Shown here in pieces: positions 22,450-33,405 of a DNA stretch of 64,000 nt; position 1 is the first letter of the stretch; each line of letters starts with the position of its first letter. Source of the stretch: Mercenaria mercenaria (taxonomy: Eukaryota; Mollusca; Bivalvia; Venerida; Veneridae); assembly GCF_021730395.1 (NCBI RefSeq), contig NC_069364.1:82205501-82269500 (forward strand), written 5' to 3'. Position numbers and translations under genes: made by a program. Under the pieces are notes generated by a model. The model did not search any database, was not told the DNA's origin, and saw only the letters and a list, made by a program, of their open reading frames with translations.

Positions 22450-25134
22450 AATTCCTTTATTTCTTCACGAAAAAAAAAAACAATAAAAAAAGGTTGAAAT
22501 GTCTGAATGATCTAAATAAACAGTAAAAATATAGAAGTCTAAAAGATCCAACTAATATAGACTATTAAGTTGTATATTGGGGAATTGAATAATGTGTCAA
22601 TATAACAGGGTACGCCAATCAAGGAGACAGGAGATGTTCCTTTAATTGTTTGTTCCCTTGCATACATCAATGAAATCAAATAAACAGGAATCCCTACTTG
22701 TTTAGGTTTTAGAAATTAAAACATATGATAGATTAACATAGCTTATACATACAAATAAGTTATAACTTGAACACAGAATTCATCATAAAAGTTACACAGA
22801 AAACATCATTTCATATGTGTACGTAGCATTCATTATTTGATATAGTCCTATTCACAATCACACATTTGTACGTAATGAAAGTCATTTTCATTCTCCATAT
22901 TTAGAATGCTTCAGTTTGCGTAGGGATTCCATTCAATGTCGGTGTTTTCACGGATATTCTGAATCAATAGGTACAAATACATCAAATTCTGAAATTAGAA
23001 AGCACAATTAAAATTCTTTTTAACATTGCATGAAACTCAGATATATGAAAGTTCATTAGTTTGTATGTTAACACATTTTTCTGCACGATAACGTATTTTT
23101 AGTTTCCTTACTATTAAAATAAACATTCTTGAGTATTATATTAAGAATATGTGATCAATGTACTAGTCTAGGATGAAAAAAAATCAGTTGATAAGATATA
23201 ACAACTTGTTTAAAAAAATAAGTGATAAAAGAAATAAAGTTAAACAAATGCAATGAGAAATTTTCCATTGGTGTTCCCAGTTGGCTGGTGGAATTGACAT
23301 CTACTGCACATAACCATTGATCCAACCGTAGTATAACGTTACACGACCATGGTATTAGCAGTCGGTAGTTCTCGATCCGTCAGCTTCTTAAGAATGTCCA
23401 TTGCCATCGTTCATCGTTTTGTTAAACGATATCCACCAAAGGAGATGTTATCATGATCGTTGAATCGCCAAAACTTCATCGTACCATATCCAACTCGAAA
23501 GTCGTGGTTTCATTCCTCTGTGTACTAAAATTTTCTAAAGATCTGCGATTTAATTTCATGCTAACTTTCTGTTGTTTCAGCTTTTCATTCAATAATATGC
23601 ATTGGTTTTAATATTTATGGTACTGTGCGTGATATATATATTACGATTTAATGTGAGTCGCAAAAAACATAACTTCGTAGTGAAAATTCAGTGAAATGTC
23701 TCTCCTTTTCTATCAATTTTTAATGTGAATGTTTAGTTTAAATATCACTGTTTAATCTGAATTGCCAAGTTCTTGTTATTTCGTAGAAAGTCACTGTTAA
23801 CAAATGTTGTGTTAGAACTGTCTTTATTTTCTAAATCCTTTACCGGAATATTTACATGAACATGTGAGCATAAGCTATCAAGCCTTTTTAATCTTCATAA
23901 TTCTTAATATTAAATACAAGCTTGTATAAATTTCTGTAAAGTCTATAGTCTACAAACTGACAAAATCAGTATCTCACACAAGAGAAGAAACGCTAGCAAA
24001 ACGTCAAATATTATACCGTATGACATCTTACATAGAAATAAACAAATTTGCAAGCAAACAAAACACATACTGAAATCAATATTTACACAAATTAATGACA
24101 ATAATCAGTTATGCTTCTACATGCATAACAATGATGGAGTACAACATCTATTTTACTTCACGAACAGCTGAATATTTATACCCATGAACGACCACAAACT
24201 GTTATTTTCAATAAAACAGTCTACATACTGAATCTAGTATAGTGGCGATTTTAACATTCATACCTTATCCCTGAGCCTTTTTGTATTCATTCAACTCTAC
24301 ACCATAAGGGATTTTTATTTTTATATCATAACACATCGTCTTCTCTAGACGCGGTTGACAAGCCTGCCTTGAGGCTACGAAACAAATATATCAATTCAGC
24401 TTAATTAATTTTAAACACTCAAATCAATATAACTGTACTCCGATGAATCTATATACCAGTACAAAAAATGTAATGAAAATGATGTAATAGTCAATAAAGT
24501 TGCTCCCAAAAAGTGCCTTAAATAAACGTGTACTTAAACGTTCAACTTGTGCTTTTTTCGCACAACATCTCTATAATTTTAATTATTAGCATCCGTATCG
24601 AAAATGGACACATTATAGAGGATACACCATTTAATACTATTAAAATGGTTTCAAGGAATTTAAGCTTCCATAGCTTTTCCTTTACAATTACAATGTAAGA
24701 ATGCACCATTGGGTATCAATAAAATGACTATTTACAGAATGACATATGCATAAACAACAAAAAAAAAATAGGATCTTTATATATACACAGATAAATATTT
24801 GAGGTTTCCTTGCGTTTCTTTAATCCTTTACTATTTTTCAGCATTTTTGCTACATTTTATAACTCAACAATCGTATCATAATAAAATTTCGTCATGATTC
24901 CTTACGAATTCAACTGAATATAAAAGTTTGTCAAGAACATTTGTTTAGTTTCTTGTTTTTAAAACCGAAAAAGCTTGTATTTTATAAGAACTATGTATGA
25001 AAATAAAGGTCTTACTGTTAGCGGCATCACATCATTCTTGGCGTGTCATTGTATAGTGGTGGTACTTGCACACTGATCCCGCGACAACCCATTGTAGAAG
25101 TCCGACATCCTGGTCACGGCACCATAAAAGTGCT

Positions 25135-25664
25135 TGTAACGTAGCACTGGGTCTGTGTACCTGAAGCTTATCTTGAACACAACACATTACAACAGTTCTA
25201 ACATTTATTTTCTACGAAGAGCAATGCACAGTAACTTATAAATGTTCAGTCTAATTTCATGAATATAATCAATTTCAATAAGTCTTTTAAAACAGTTCTG
25301 TTTACTGATCTATTTAACAACATTTCTTAATTATAAATATATTTCAAACTAGCTCTTAACAAAGCTTATTAAGTTTCAGCTCATGAGAGCGGGAACAAGT
25401 CCCTTAGTCCGCCACTTGGGCAGTCTCTCCCCGATCACAGGATTTATTGAGTTTATAAAGTGTTATACAGGAAAACACAGCAGACACATTATTTCACTTC
25501 CTGTCCACCTGGTAATTAAACTTGGATATTAACGGATGTTTTACACCCCGAAGCTACTGCAAAGTTGACAAGTTTCGTCTGAATTTTGAAATGTACAGTT
25601 AAAATCTTAATTATCCGAAAGAAATACCAAAATAAAAAATTATAAACCTTGGTATTACATTACA
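25135..25664 (-). repeat. LTR, right copy
   Basis: Partner of 21919-22449. It is followed by CTGG and by sequence that continues the fossil region seen before 21919. Confidence 0.85.
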
Positions 25665-25668
25665 CTGG

Positions 25669-26279
25669 TCAGCACCACAAAAAGGCCTGCCCATTCATGA
25701 AAAGACCAAAAAACCAGTGCAGTCCAGACAGCACCCGCAAAAAACTAATATCAATGACTACTCAGAGAAACATGACACCATTTCTTCTACACATAGGCCC
25801 ATAAAAGTTGAAAAACTAGCAAATTAAATTAGCAAATTGCTATGTACGAGGAAAAAATGACCATACTTTAAAGTAGGAAACACATGTGTTAATGGTTTCC
25901 TATTCAAAATGATATAATTATGAGACTATGCAATCTGAAAAAACAATAATTTCCTGTTGCCATGCTAGAAAAAAGCTAATAATATACATGTAATTCAAAA
26001 ACTAAACCGTGTTAAGCCTGGGCAATAATACTAATGCAAACAGACCGTTTAAAAGAGAGTAATAGAATATAACTTTTGCAAACGAAGGCAACATCTACTC
26101 AAGTTATTATTGTATCAAGACAAATTACTATGTCCTGGTTTGCAGTAGTTAGCAGGGCAAAATTGCCTGATTAAACAAGATACAACATATCTAGACTATA
26201 AAACTGGAAAACATATTGTAATCAAACCAATTTTGACCAGCTTGTAGTGTATTTCAATAAAACAAAGTTCACCAGATAC
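25669..26279. other. right flank of the LTR insertion, no gene called
   Basis: The first 160 bases probably belong to the interrupted DIRS-like fossil region. After about 25830 the sequence is AT-rich with nothing recognisable. Confidence 0.4.
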
Positions 26280-27105
26280 CAATGTATCTCAAAATTCTTT
26301 CGCAATACTAACATATTGCTTTCAGATACCAACATTTCGCTTACGGATACTAACGTATCACTTCCAGATACTAACATATCACTTCCAGATAATAACGTAT
26401 CGCCTTCAGATACTAACGTATCGCAGTTAAAGTATTGCATAATCAGATACTAACGTATCGCAGTTAAAGTACTGCATAATCAGATACTAACGTATCACTT
26501 CAAGATAATAAAGTATCGCCTTCAGATACTAAAGTTTCGCAGATAAAGTACTGCATAATCAGATACTAACGTATCGCTTTCAGATACTAACGTATCGCAG
26601 TTAAAGTACTGCATAATCAGATACTAACGTATCGCTTTCAGATACTAACGTATCGCAGTTAAAGTACTGCATAATCAGGTACTAACGTATCGCCTTCAGA
26701 TACTAACGTATCGCAGTTAAAGTACTGCATAATCAGGTACTAACGTATCGCTTTCAGATACTAACGTATCGCATTTAAAGTACTGCATAATCAGATACTA
26801 ACGTATCGCTTTCAGATACTAATGTATCGCAGTTAAAGTATTGCATAATCAGATACTAACGTATCGCAGATAAAGTACTGCATAATCAGGTACTAACGTA
26901 TCGCTTTCAGATACTAACGTATCGCAGTTAAAGTACTGCATAATCAGATACTAACGTATCGCTTTCAGATACTAACGTATCGCAGTTAAAGTATTGCATA
27001 ATCAGATACTAACGTATCGCTTTCTGATACTAACGTATCGCTTCTGGATACTAACGTATCCCTTCCGTATACGAACTTATCGCTTCAGGATATCAACGTA
27101 TCACA
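26280..27105. repeat. GATAC satellite with nested periodicity
   Basis: The basic unit is about 18-19 bp, 'cagatactaacgtatcgctt', whose core GATAC-taac-GTATC has inverted ends. In the middle it is organised in a higher-order unit of roughly 57 bp made of two basic units plus 'agttaaagtactgcataatc'. Copies at the edges are more diverged ('agataccaacatttcgctta'). Both strands are open in places only because the repeat length suits it; no gene is implied. Confidence 0.9.
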
Positions 27106-27216
27106 GTTATATAACTAGTCAACTTGATACAATTTTATCTTAAAACATTCTTACAAGATATTAACATATCCCCTTTAAAGTTTAATATAGCTTAAATATT
27201 AACAAAATAAAAATAA

Positions 27217-27342
27217 TGTGCCACACCATGAGAAAATCAACATATTGCATGGATCCTGACCAGACTGCGCGGATGTGCAGGCTGGTTTTGATCCATGCTG
27301 GTCGCAAACGCACTATGTTGGTTTTCTCATGACGCGGCTCAT
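27217..27342. mobile_element. 'TGAGCCGC' MITE, internally deleted copy
   Basis: The right half matches the copy at 4496-4695 ('atgctggtcgcaaacgcact', 'ttggttttctcatgacgcgg'). The left arm is shortened to 'ccatgagaaaatcaacatat', so the copy is about 126 bp instead of 200-240. Confidence 0.75.
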
Positions 27343-27890
27343 ATCTCAAAGTACTGCCTAACCCAAAAGACAACAAAATATCTTTATAACTGATGCTTAA
27401 TTTCTTTAAATTATACGTATTCATACACATTTTTTAATATTATTGCAAAGTCAAAGTTCTTAATTTTTAAACTTAATGCCGCATCTAAACAAACATGTCA
27501 TTTGAATTTCCGTATTCAGTTGTGTGACTGCCCGAACAAAATTACAATAAAGTGACTGATTTAAATTACATTCATGTATTTAAATCTTGAAATTATATAT
27601 GTAAATCAAAAAGCATCTATAATTAATATGCATAAATTCAAAAACAAAATGTGTATCTTAGAACAACAATTAACATTAACAAGTACTTGACTGAACATGA
27701 AGAACAAATTTAATTTAAAGCAAATAATGCAGACATAACTGCCCAGTTCTCCTGAGAAACGCCAATACGTTAATCTGTAAACCAGTTAAATGACTGCCTG
27801 ATCCCTTAAAGTTAAAAATCCATTGTCTAAATTGAATTCAGGCCCTGTCAGCCTCATTTCGTATAGCATACGTAAAAGTTTGGGTTTTCT
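27343..27890. other. no gene seen
   Basis: AT-rich DNA between the MITE and the SGNH-like pseudogene. Confidence 0.5.
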
Positions 27891-28640
27891 TTACCACACT
27901 TAGCAAATTTTTCTATTTTCTTGAATAATGGCACCGCGTAAACTTCTGTAATAACGGAGCATGCCGTCATCATTGAAATGTACACCATCACAATATATGG
28001 GTTTGTTCGGGATTTTTATTCCTGCAATCTTCCAGTACTTGAAGTCCATTTGCGAACATAGCTCTCTCAACATTCTGTTCACCTGCACTATGCGACAGAT
28101 TATTCACTAAAGTGAATATCAACTTCTTTTGGCGGAATCTGGCTATTATCTGTTCCCATCGTGTGATATGAGTGTTCCGAAACACTTTGCCTCCAGATAT
28201 ACCAAACATATATACCGATGGGGAGTTCTGCAGGGAGAACTTCTGTAATAACGGAGCATGCTGTCATCATTGAAATGTACACCATCACAATATATGGGTT
28301 TGTTCGGGATTTTTATTCCTGCAATCTTCCAGTACTTGAAGTCCATTTGCGAACATAGCTCTTTCAACATTCTGTTCACCTGAACTATGCGCACAGAATA
28401 TTCACTAAAGTGAATATCAACTTCTTTGGGCGGCATCTGTTCTCATCGTGTGATGTGAGAGTCCCGGAACACTCTGCCTCCAGATATACCAAACATATAT
28501 ACCGATGGGGAGTTCCGCAGGGAGAACTCATTCGTTGTACCATTTATACGAAATAAATTTCTCTGAAGGCGATTTGTATGAGACGTCCCCATAATTAAGG
28601 TGCACATAATTATGTAAGCACTGGTAGATATAAACACCAG
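27890..28640 (-). pseudogene. SGNH-hydrolase-like pseudogene with internal tandem duplication
   Basis: The minus-strand frames read, from the 5' side, 'IMGTSHTNRL' (a GDS-like block I), 'VYMFGISGGRVFRDSHIT', 'VQVNRMLKELCSQM', and finally 'YCDGVHFNDDGMLRYYRSL' (the D-x-x-H block V). The middle and 3' parts occur twice because 27941-28237 and 28238-28524 are tandem copies. The coding frame is broken in several places. SGNH domains of this form occur in host esterase-like proteins and in ORFs of several retroelement types, so the origin is open; no reverse transcriptase lies next to it. Confidence 0.65.
27941..28524 (-). repeat. two tandem copies of about 290 bp inside the SGNH-like pseudogene
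   Basis: Copy 1 is 27941-28237 and copy 2 is 28238-28524. Both start 'aacttctgtaataacggagc' and end 'gatggggagttc.gcaggga'. Copies differ by substitutions and small indels, so the duplication is not recent. Confidence 0.85.
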
Positions 28641-29069
28641 TGTGTTGGTTGTTGCAGTCCAAGTGTAGATCGTATAATTCTAAAAGTTAACGTACGATGA
28701 TGAGAAATTGTTTCACGAGCCTAAAATGTTGTATTTGTGCGGAGGTTCCAATCTCAGACTTCTAAAGTTCCAACGGGAAAATGCAAAGTGCATGAAGTCC
28801 AAAGATTTATAACGCTAGTAAGCTCAGAGATATATCTAGCAATTCGTCAATATGAATTACGACAATACTGCTCGTAGTCAAAGGTTTATAAACAACACAA
28901 ACCGTAGAAACAGCGGTGTAACCGTCGAAAAACTAATATTTAGCAATTGTTTCCAAACAATCAATATGGCGGTCGAATATAACTTAAAATATGCAGACCA
29001 CTAAAACTCGGTCCGAGCCGTTAGACATGGTACAAAATATGCACCCCTGCACAAGTGAGTCCATTTGTA
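28641..29069. other. no gene seen
   Basis: AT-rich DNA; nothing recognisable. Confidence 0.5.
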
Positions 29070-30212
29070 ACTTACTGTATACGTTTGGTTACTGGGGTTA
29101 CTTACTCTATTGCTTTGGTTACTCTTTTTGATTGTGCAGCAATATACATAGTTACTAGAGCATATACCTATGAAACATGTATTGAAAAAAATCATGTATT
29201 TTCCTCTGGTTATTGGGTTGCCCTTCTTTTCTTTGGTTACTCCTGATTACCTTTGGTTACTTCAGCATATACCTATGAAAGATATATTGAATATACTTTC
29301 AGAAAAAAAACATGTCTCTTTTTCTGGTTACTGATTACCCTTCTTTTCTTTGGTTACTCCTGGTTACTTTGGTTACTTTAGCAAATACATGTATTGAAAA
29401 TAATTTGAGTGGTAAATGATGCCTCTTTTTTGGTTACTGGGTTACCCTTCTTTTCTTTGGTTACTCTCGATTACTTTTGGTTACTAAAGCATATGCCTAT
29501 GAAACATGTATTGAGAAAAAAAGATGAGAAAAAACATGTCTCTTTTTCTGGTTAGAGGGTTACCCTTTTATTCTTTTGTTACTCCTGGTTGCCCGTAGTA
29601 ACTACAGCAAATACCTATGAAACATGTATTGAAAATAATCTTAGAAAAAAAAAACATGTCTCTTTTTCTGGTTACTGGGTAGCCCTTCATTTCTTTGGTA
29701 ACTCCTGGTTACTTTAGTTTTAGTTACTTTAGCATATACCTATGAAACATGTCTATTTTAATGGTTTCTGGGTTACCCTTCTTTTCTTTGGTTTCTCCTG
29801 GTTGCTTTTGGTTACTAGAGCATATACCTATGAAACATGTATTGAAAATAATTTGAGAAAAAAAACATGTCTCTTTTAATGGTTACTGGGTTACCCTTCT
29901 TTTCTTTGGTTTCTCCTGGTTGCTTTTGGTTACTAGAGCATATACCTATATATGAATATATTATATGAAAAATGTATTGAAAATGATTTTAGAAAAAAGC
30001 ATGCCTCTTTTTCTGGTTACTGGGTTACCTTTTTTTCTTTGGTTTCTCCCGGTTATTTTTAGATAATAAAACATAGACCGATGCAACATGTATTGAAAAT
30101 AATTTCAAAAGAAACATGTCTCTTTTATAGGTTACCGGGTTACCCTTTCTTTTGTTTAGTTACTCCTGGTTACTTTTTGTTACTACAGCATAGACTAATG
30201 AAACATGTATTG
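29070..30212 (+). repeat. 118-bp minisatellite, block 1
   Basis: About nine to ten copies of a unit near 118 bp: 'agcatatacctatgaaacat', 'gtattgaaaataatttgaga', poly-A, 'catgtctctttttc', then 'ggttactgggttaccc' and three more 'ggttact' motifs. 'ggttac' itself repeats four or five times per unit, so there is a second, shorter periodicity. Open frames in it are by-products of the repeat. Confidence 0.9.
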
Positions 30213-31788
30213 GGCCACAACAAATTAATTTCTTGGTCATCGGATTTTTTCCAGAAAATTTAGGAGCGAGCGAGCGAAATAAAAATAAAAATATTTGTTT
30301 TTGGATTTCACCTATTTTTGGAGCGGGCGAGGAGTGATTTGAAGAAAAAAAATTTAAAAAACCTTGTCACAAAAGTCAACAAGCACTGCAAAAAACATAT
30401 CAAAATGGCTTAAAAAGACATAAAAGAACCAAAGATCTTTAAATGTTGAAGGTTTAATTACAAACTGTTCCTAAAATACATTACAAACATTTAGACATTT
30501 AAACAAACTGGAGGGACAACAGGCGGATACAAGAAAATCTGGCAATTTGACCGTATTTCTAGTGTATAGAACTAATGTGTTTGCTAAGTTTTATCCTAGG
30601 CAAGCCAGTACCCTAGCCACATAAAGGGTTTTGCCTTAGATTCTATGTCACTACATAAGAATAAGAAAGCTGTTACTCTCATGTAGTGTATAACAGAAAT
30701 CATTATATATATGGAAAATTCTGCAATCACCTCACCAGTACATTAGGTATACTCGTGACCTATATATCATAGTGTGTGTCAACTTTCAATGCAATTTCAC
30801 AAGATACCAGGAAATCCATCATCCACTGATGGCCAAATTCACTTGTAATTCAATGATAAATTTTGCACTTTCTGTTGTTCTTTGATTTCACATTAAACTT
30901 TGGCAGATAAGGAAAGACTTACTTTTGATGATGCAAGTCTTAACAATAAATGCATTATCATCTTCGGTTTCTTTTTGATAAATAGATCTGATGGTACCCA
31001 TTAAACAAATCTGAGAAAGGTTCTATAAACAGTTATATAATATTCTTGTTTTTCAACTCTACTTGAAAAATAAAAAAGTAAGCCTTTAATGCATGTTTTC
31101 TTGGATTGTGAGTTTGTAAGCTCTGTAGGATTCCTTTGCCCTAATAAAGTTTCATGTGCGTACCCCTTCTCCGCAAGAAAATTTTGTTCATTTTACATAG
31201 CTGATAGAAGCAATGTTCCAGTCCTTAAAATAAAAGTTATTTCAACAATACATTATTTATGATGTAACACTGTATATGAAGTCCAAACTGAATTATTCCG
31301 CCTGTTCATCATTTAAGTACTTCCAAATTACTGCTGATAAATGTGTATAATTTTAAGGATTGCAGCAAAACGTTGTTTTAATCACCAGCCATTATTAAAT
31401 GACACTGTTTTAAATAATGAGATATTGATGTCATCTTGAGAAAAAAATGTTCTGCGGAAACTCTTTCTGATGATCTTTCAAGGGTTTATTTACACAATCT
31501 AACTGTCATTTCGGCTGTCAGTTTTGCAAACTGGGGCAACACAGAGCCTCAAACATGTTCTTCTGGTGTTTTAATGGACAATTATGATTAAAAGTATTAA
31601 ATTTTATGAATTACTGTCGCTTCACAGTGATAATAAGGCCCCTAAACAGTGAAAAACGCCCGCTCTGAAATTTTAAAATCGGTCTGCAAAAACTGAAGCG
31701 AGCGGAAGCTGATTTTCAAAAAAAATATTTGTTTTTGATTTTGGAAAAAAATGGAAATCCGTTGGCAAGTAATCAATTTGGTGTGGCC
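30213..31788. mobile_element. 1.58-kb DNA element inserted in the minisatellite
   Basis: The ends are inverted copies: GGCCACAACAAATTAATT at the left and AATCAATTTGGTGTGGCC at the right, with similarity inward to 'cggat' and 'ttttttcca'. The 3-bp target TTG is duplicated (30210-30212 and 31789-31791) and the minisatellite unit resumes exactly across it ('atgtaTTG | TTGaaaa'). A 3-bp duplication suits PIF/Harbinger-like elements, but TTG is not their usual target, so the superfamily is open. No transposase frame is seen. Confidence 0.8.
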
Positions 31789-32403
31789 TTGAAAAAATCA
31801 TTTGAAAAAAAGCATGTCCGTTTTTCTAGTTACTGGGTTACCCTTCTTTTCTTTGGTTACTCTTGGTTACTTTTTGTTACAATAGCATATACCTATGAAA
31901 CATGTACTGAAAATAATTTCAGGAAAAGTTCTCTCTTTTTCTGGTTTCTGGGATACACGTTTTTCTTTGGTTACTCCTAGTTACTTTTGGTTATTAGAGC
32001 ATATACGTATGAAACATATATTGAAATTAATATGAGAAAAAAAACGTGTCTCTTTTTCTTGTTACATGGTTACCCTTTTTTCTTTAGTTTCTCCTGGTTA
32101 CTTTTGGTTACCTGAGCATATACCTATAAAACAGGTATTGAAAATTATTTTTGAAAAAAAAAATGTCTCATTTTCTAGTTACTGAGTTATCCTTTTTTTT
32201 CTTTGGTTACTCCTGTTTACTTTTTTACTATAGCATATACCTATGAAACAATTTCAGAAAAAGTTATCTCTTTTTCTGGTTTCTGGGTTACTTCTTTTCT
32301 TTGGTTGCTCCTGGTTACTTTTGGTTACTAGAGCATATACCTATGAAAAATGTATTGAAAATAATTTGAGAAAAATTAACATGTCTCTTTTTCTGGATAC
32401 TGG
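31789..32403 (+). repeat. 118-bp minisatellite, block 2
   Basis: About five more units of the array at 29070-30212, bounded by the two inserted elements. Confidence 0.9.
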
Positions 32404-32947
32404 ACGATCTGACTAAAGTACTTGCTCTTCCAAACGAAGATCTGAGAATGACCCATTCACATTCGTCTTCTGTATATTTTGGATTTCCGACAGTGCTATT
32501 TTTATTTTCGCAAATCTATTTTTATTTGAACCAATCAGACGACTTGTATCAACAAGCATTTGGCTGAACCATCAAAATAGCGTCGAATGTCAAAGGGTGA
32601 GAAAAATGTGCAGTCAGTCCGGGGCTCGAACCAGGGACCCCTCGCTTACAGGGCGAGTGCCCTACCGACTAAGCTAACCGGCTGTCTGACACCTTTCGTG
32701 ACCAAGTCCGTACCATGACATATGATCTCTCTTAAAACTCGAGGGCGTAGTCGCGATGTGGTCGTCATAAGAAAATAAGAAAACCCAGGCTAAATATAGA
32801 TTTGTTGAATTTCTACTTTCACATACTATTTGTTGTATGTAAAGCTCTGATTGGCAAGCGAAAGGGTCGCCAGAACCAGGCTATCAATAGCAGGTCTTCA
32901 GATCCAATGTGCGTAGCGTTAATTGGAGATGTACTTTAGTCAGATTG
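32404..32947. mobile_element. 544-bp terminal-inverted-repeat element with 9-bp target duplication
   Basis: The left end 'atctgactaaagtac' is mirrored at the right end as 'gtactttagtcagat'. The 9-bp GGATACTGG occurs on both sides (32395-32403, 32948-32956) and is part of the interrupted minisatellite unit. A 9-bp duplication suggests a Mutator-like element; this is inference. The interior holds a tRNA-like stretch and no coding frame. Confidence 0.8.
32617..32682 (-). repeat. tRNA-like sequence inside the 544-bp element
   Basis: The minus strand reads 'gccggttagcttagtcggta' (D-arm and box A), an anticodon stem CTCGC/GCGAG with loop CCTGTAA, and a T-arm with 'ggttcgagcc' (box B). The 3' side of the acceptor stem does not pair with GCCGGTT and the base before the anticodon is C rather than T. 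I therefore read it as a tRNA-derived sequence and not a functional tRNA gene. Confidence 0.65.
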
Positions 32948-33405
32948 GGATACTGGGTTACTCTTCTTTCCTTTAGTTACTCCTGTTTACTTCTGGCTAC
33001 TTGAAACATGTATTGAAAATAATTCCAGAACAAAACATGTCTCTTTTCAGGTTATAGGGTAACCCTTTTTTTCTTTGGTTACTCCTGGTTACTTTTGGTT
33101 ACCAGAGCATATACCTATGAAACATGTATTGAAAATAATTTCAGAAAAAAATATCTCTTTTACTGGTTACAGGGTTTTCCCTATTTTTCTTTTGCAGCTC
33201 CTGGTTACTTTTGGTTACTAGAGCATACCTATGGAACAGGTATTGAAAATAGTTTGAGAAAAAATAAACAAGTCTCTTTTTCTGGTACTGGTTTACCCTT
33301 CTTTTCTTTAGTTACTCCTGGTTACTACTGGTTACTACAGCATAAACCCTTAAAACATGTATTGAAAATAATTTCAGAAGAAAATATATCTCTTTATATA
33401 CGATA
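32948..33405 (+). repeat. 118-bp minisatellite, block 3
   Basis: About four further units. The array decays after 'aagaaaatatatctctttat' near 33395. Confidence 0.85.

Larger units (their letters stand above)
21919..25664 (-). mobile_element. LTR element, largely noncoding, with near-identical LTRs
   Basis: Two direct repeats of about 530 bp bound 2.7 kb of AT-rich DNA in which I see no gag or pol. Each repeat starts TG and ends CA, and the 4-bp target CTGG is duplicated outside (21915-21918 and 25665-25668). A primer-binding-site-like stretch just inside the right repeat (25111-25134, read on the minus strand) suggests minus orientation and BEL/Pao kinship; this is inference. The LTRs differ at roughly 2% of positions, so the insertion is fairly young. 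It looks structurally whole as a non-autonomous (LARD-like) element and is inserted in the DIRS-like fossil region. Confidence 0.8.

Noticed and set aside
26222-26453. Open frames on both strands encoding Ser/Asp-rich repeats
   Set aside because: They are translations of the GATAC satellite and open on both strands only because the repeat has no stop in that phase.
26280-27105. CRISPR array
   Set aside because: The spacers are themselves repeated and the context is a eukaryotic nuclear genome; it is a satellite.
32617-32682. Functional tRNA gene on the minus strand
   Set aside because: The acceptor stem does not pair and the base before the anticodon is not T, so it is kept as a tRNA-like sequence only.
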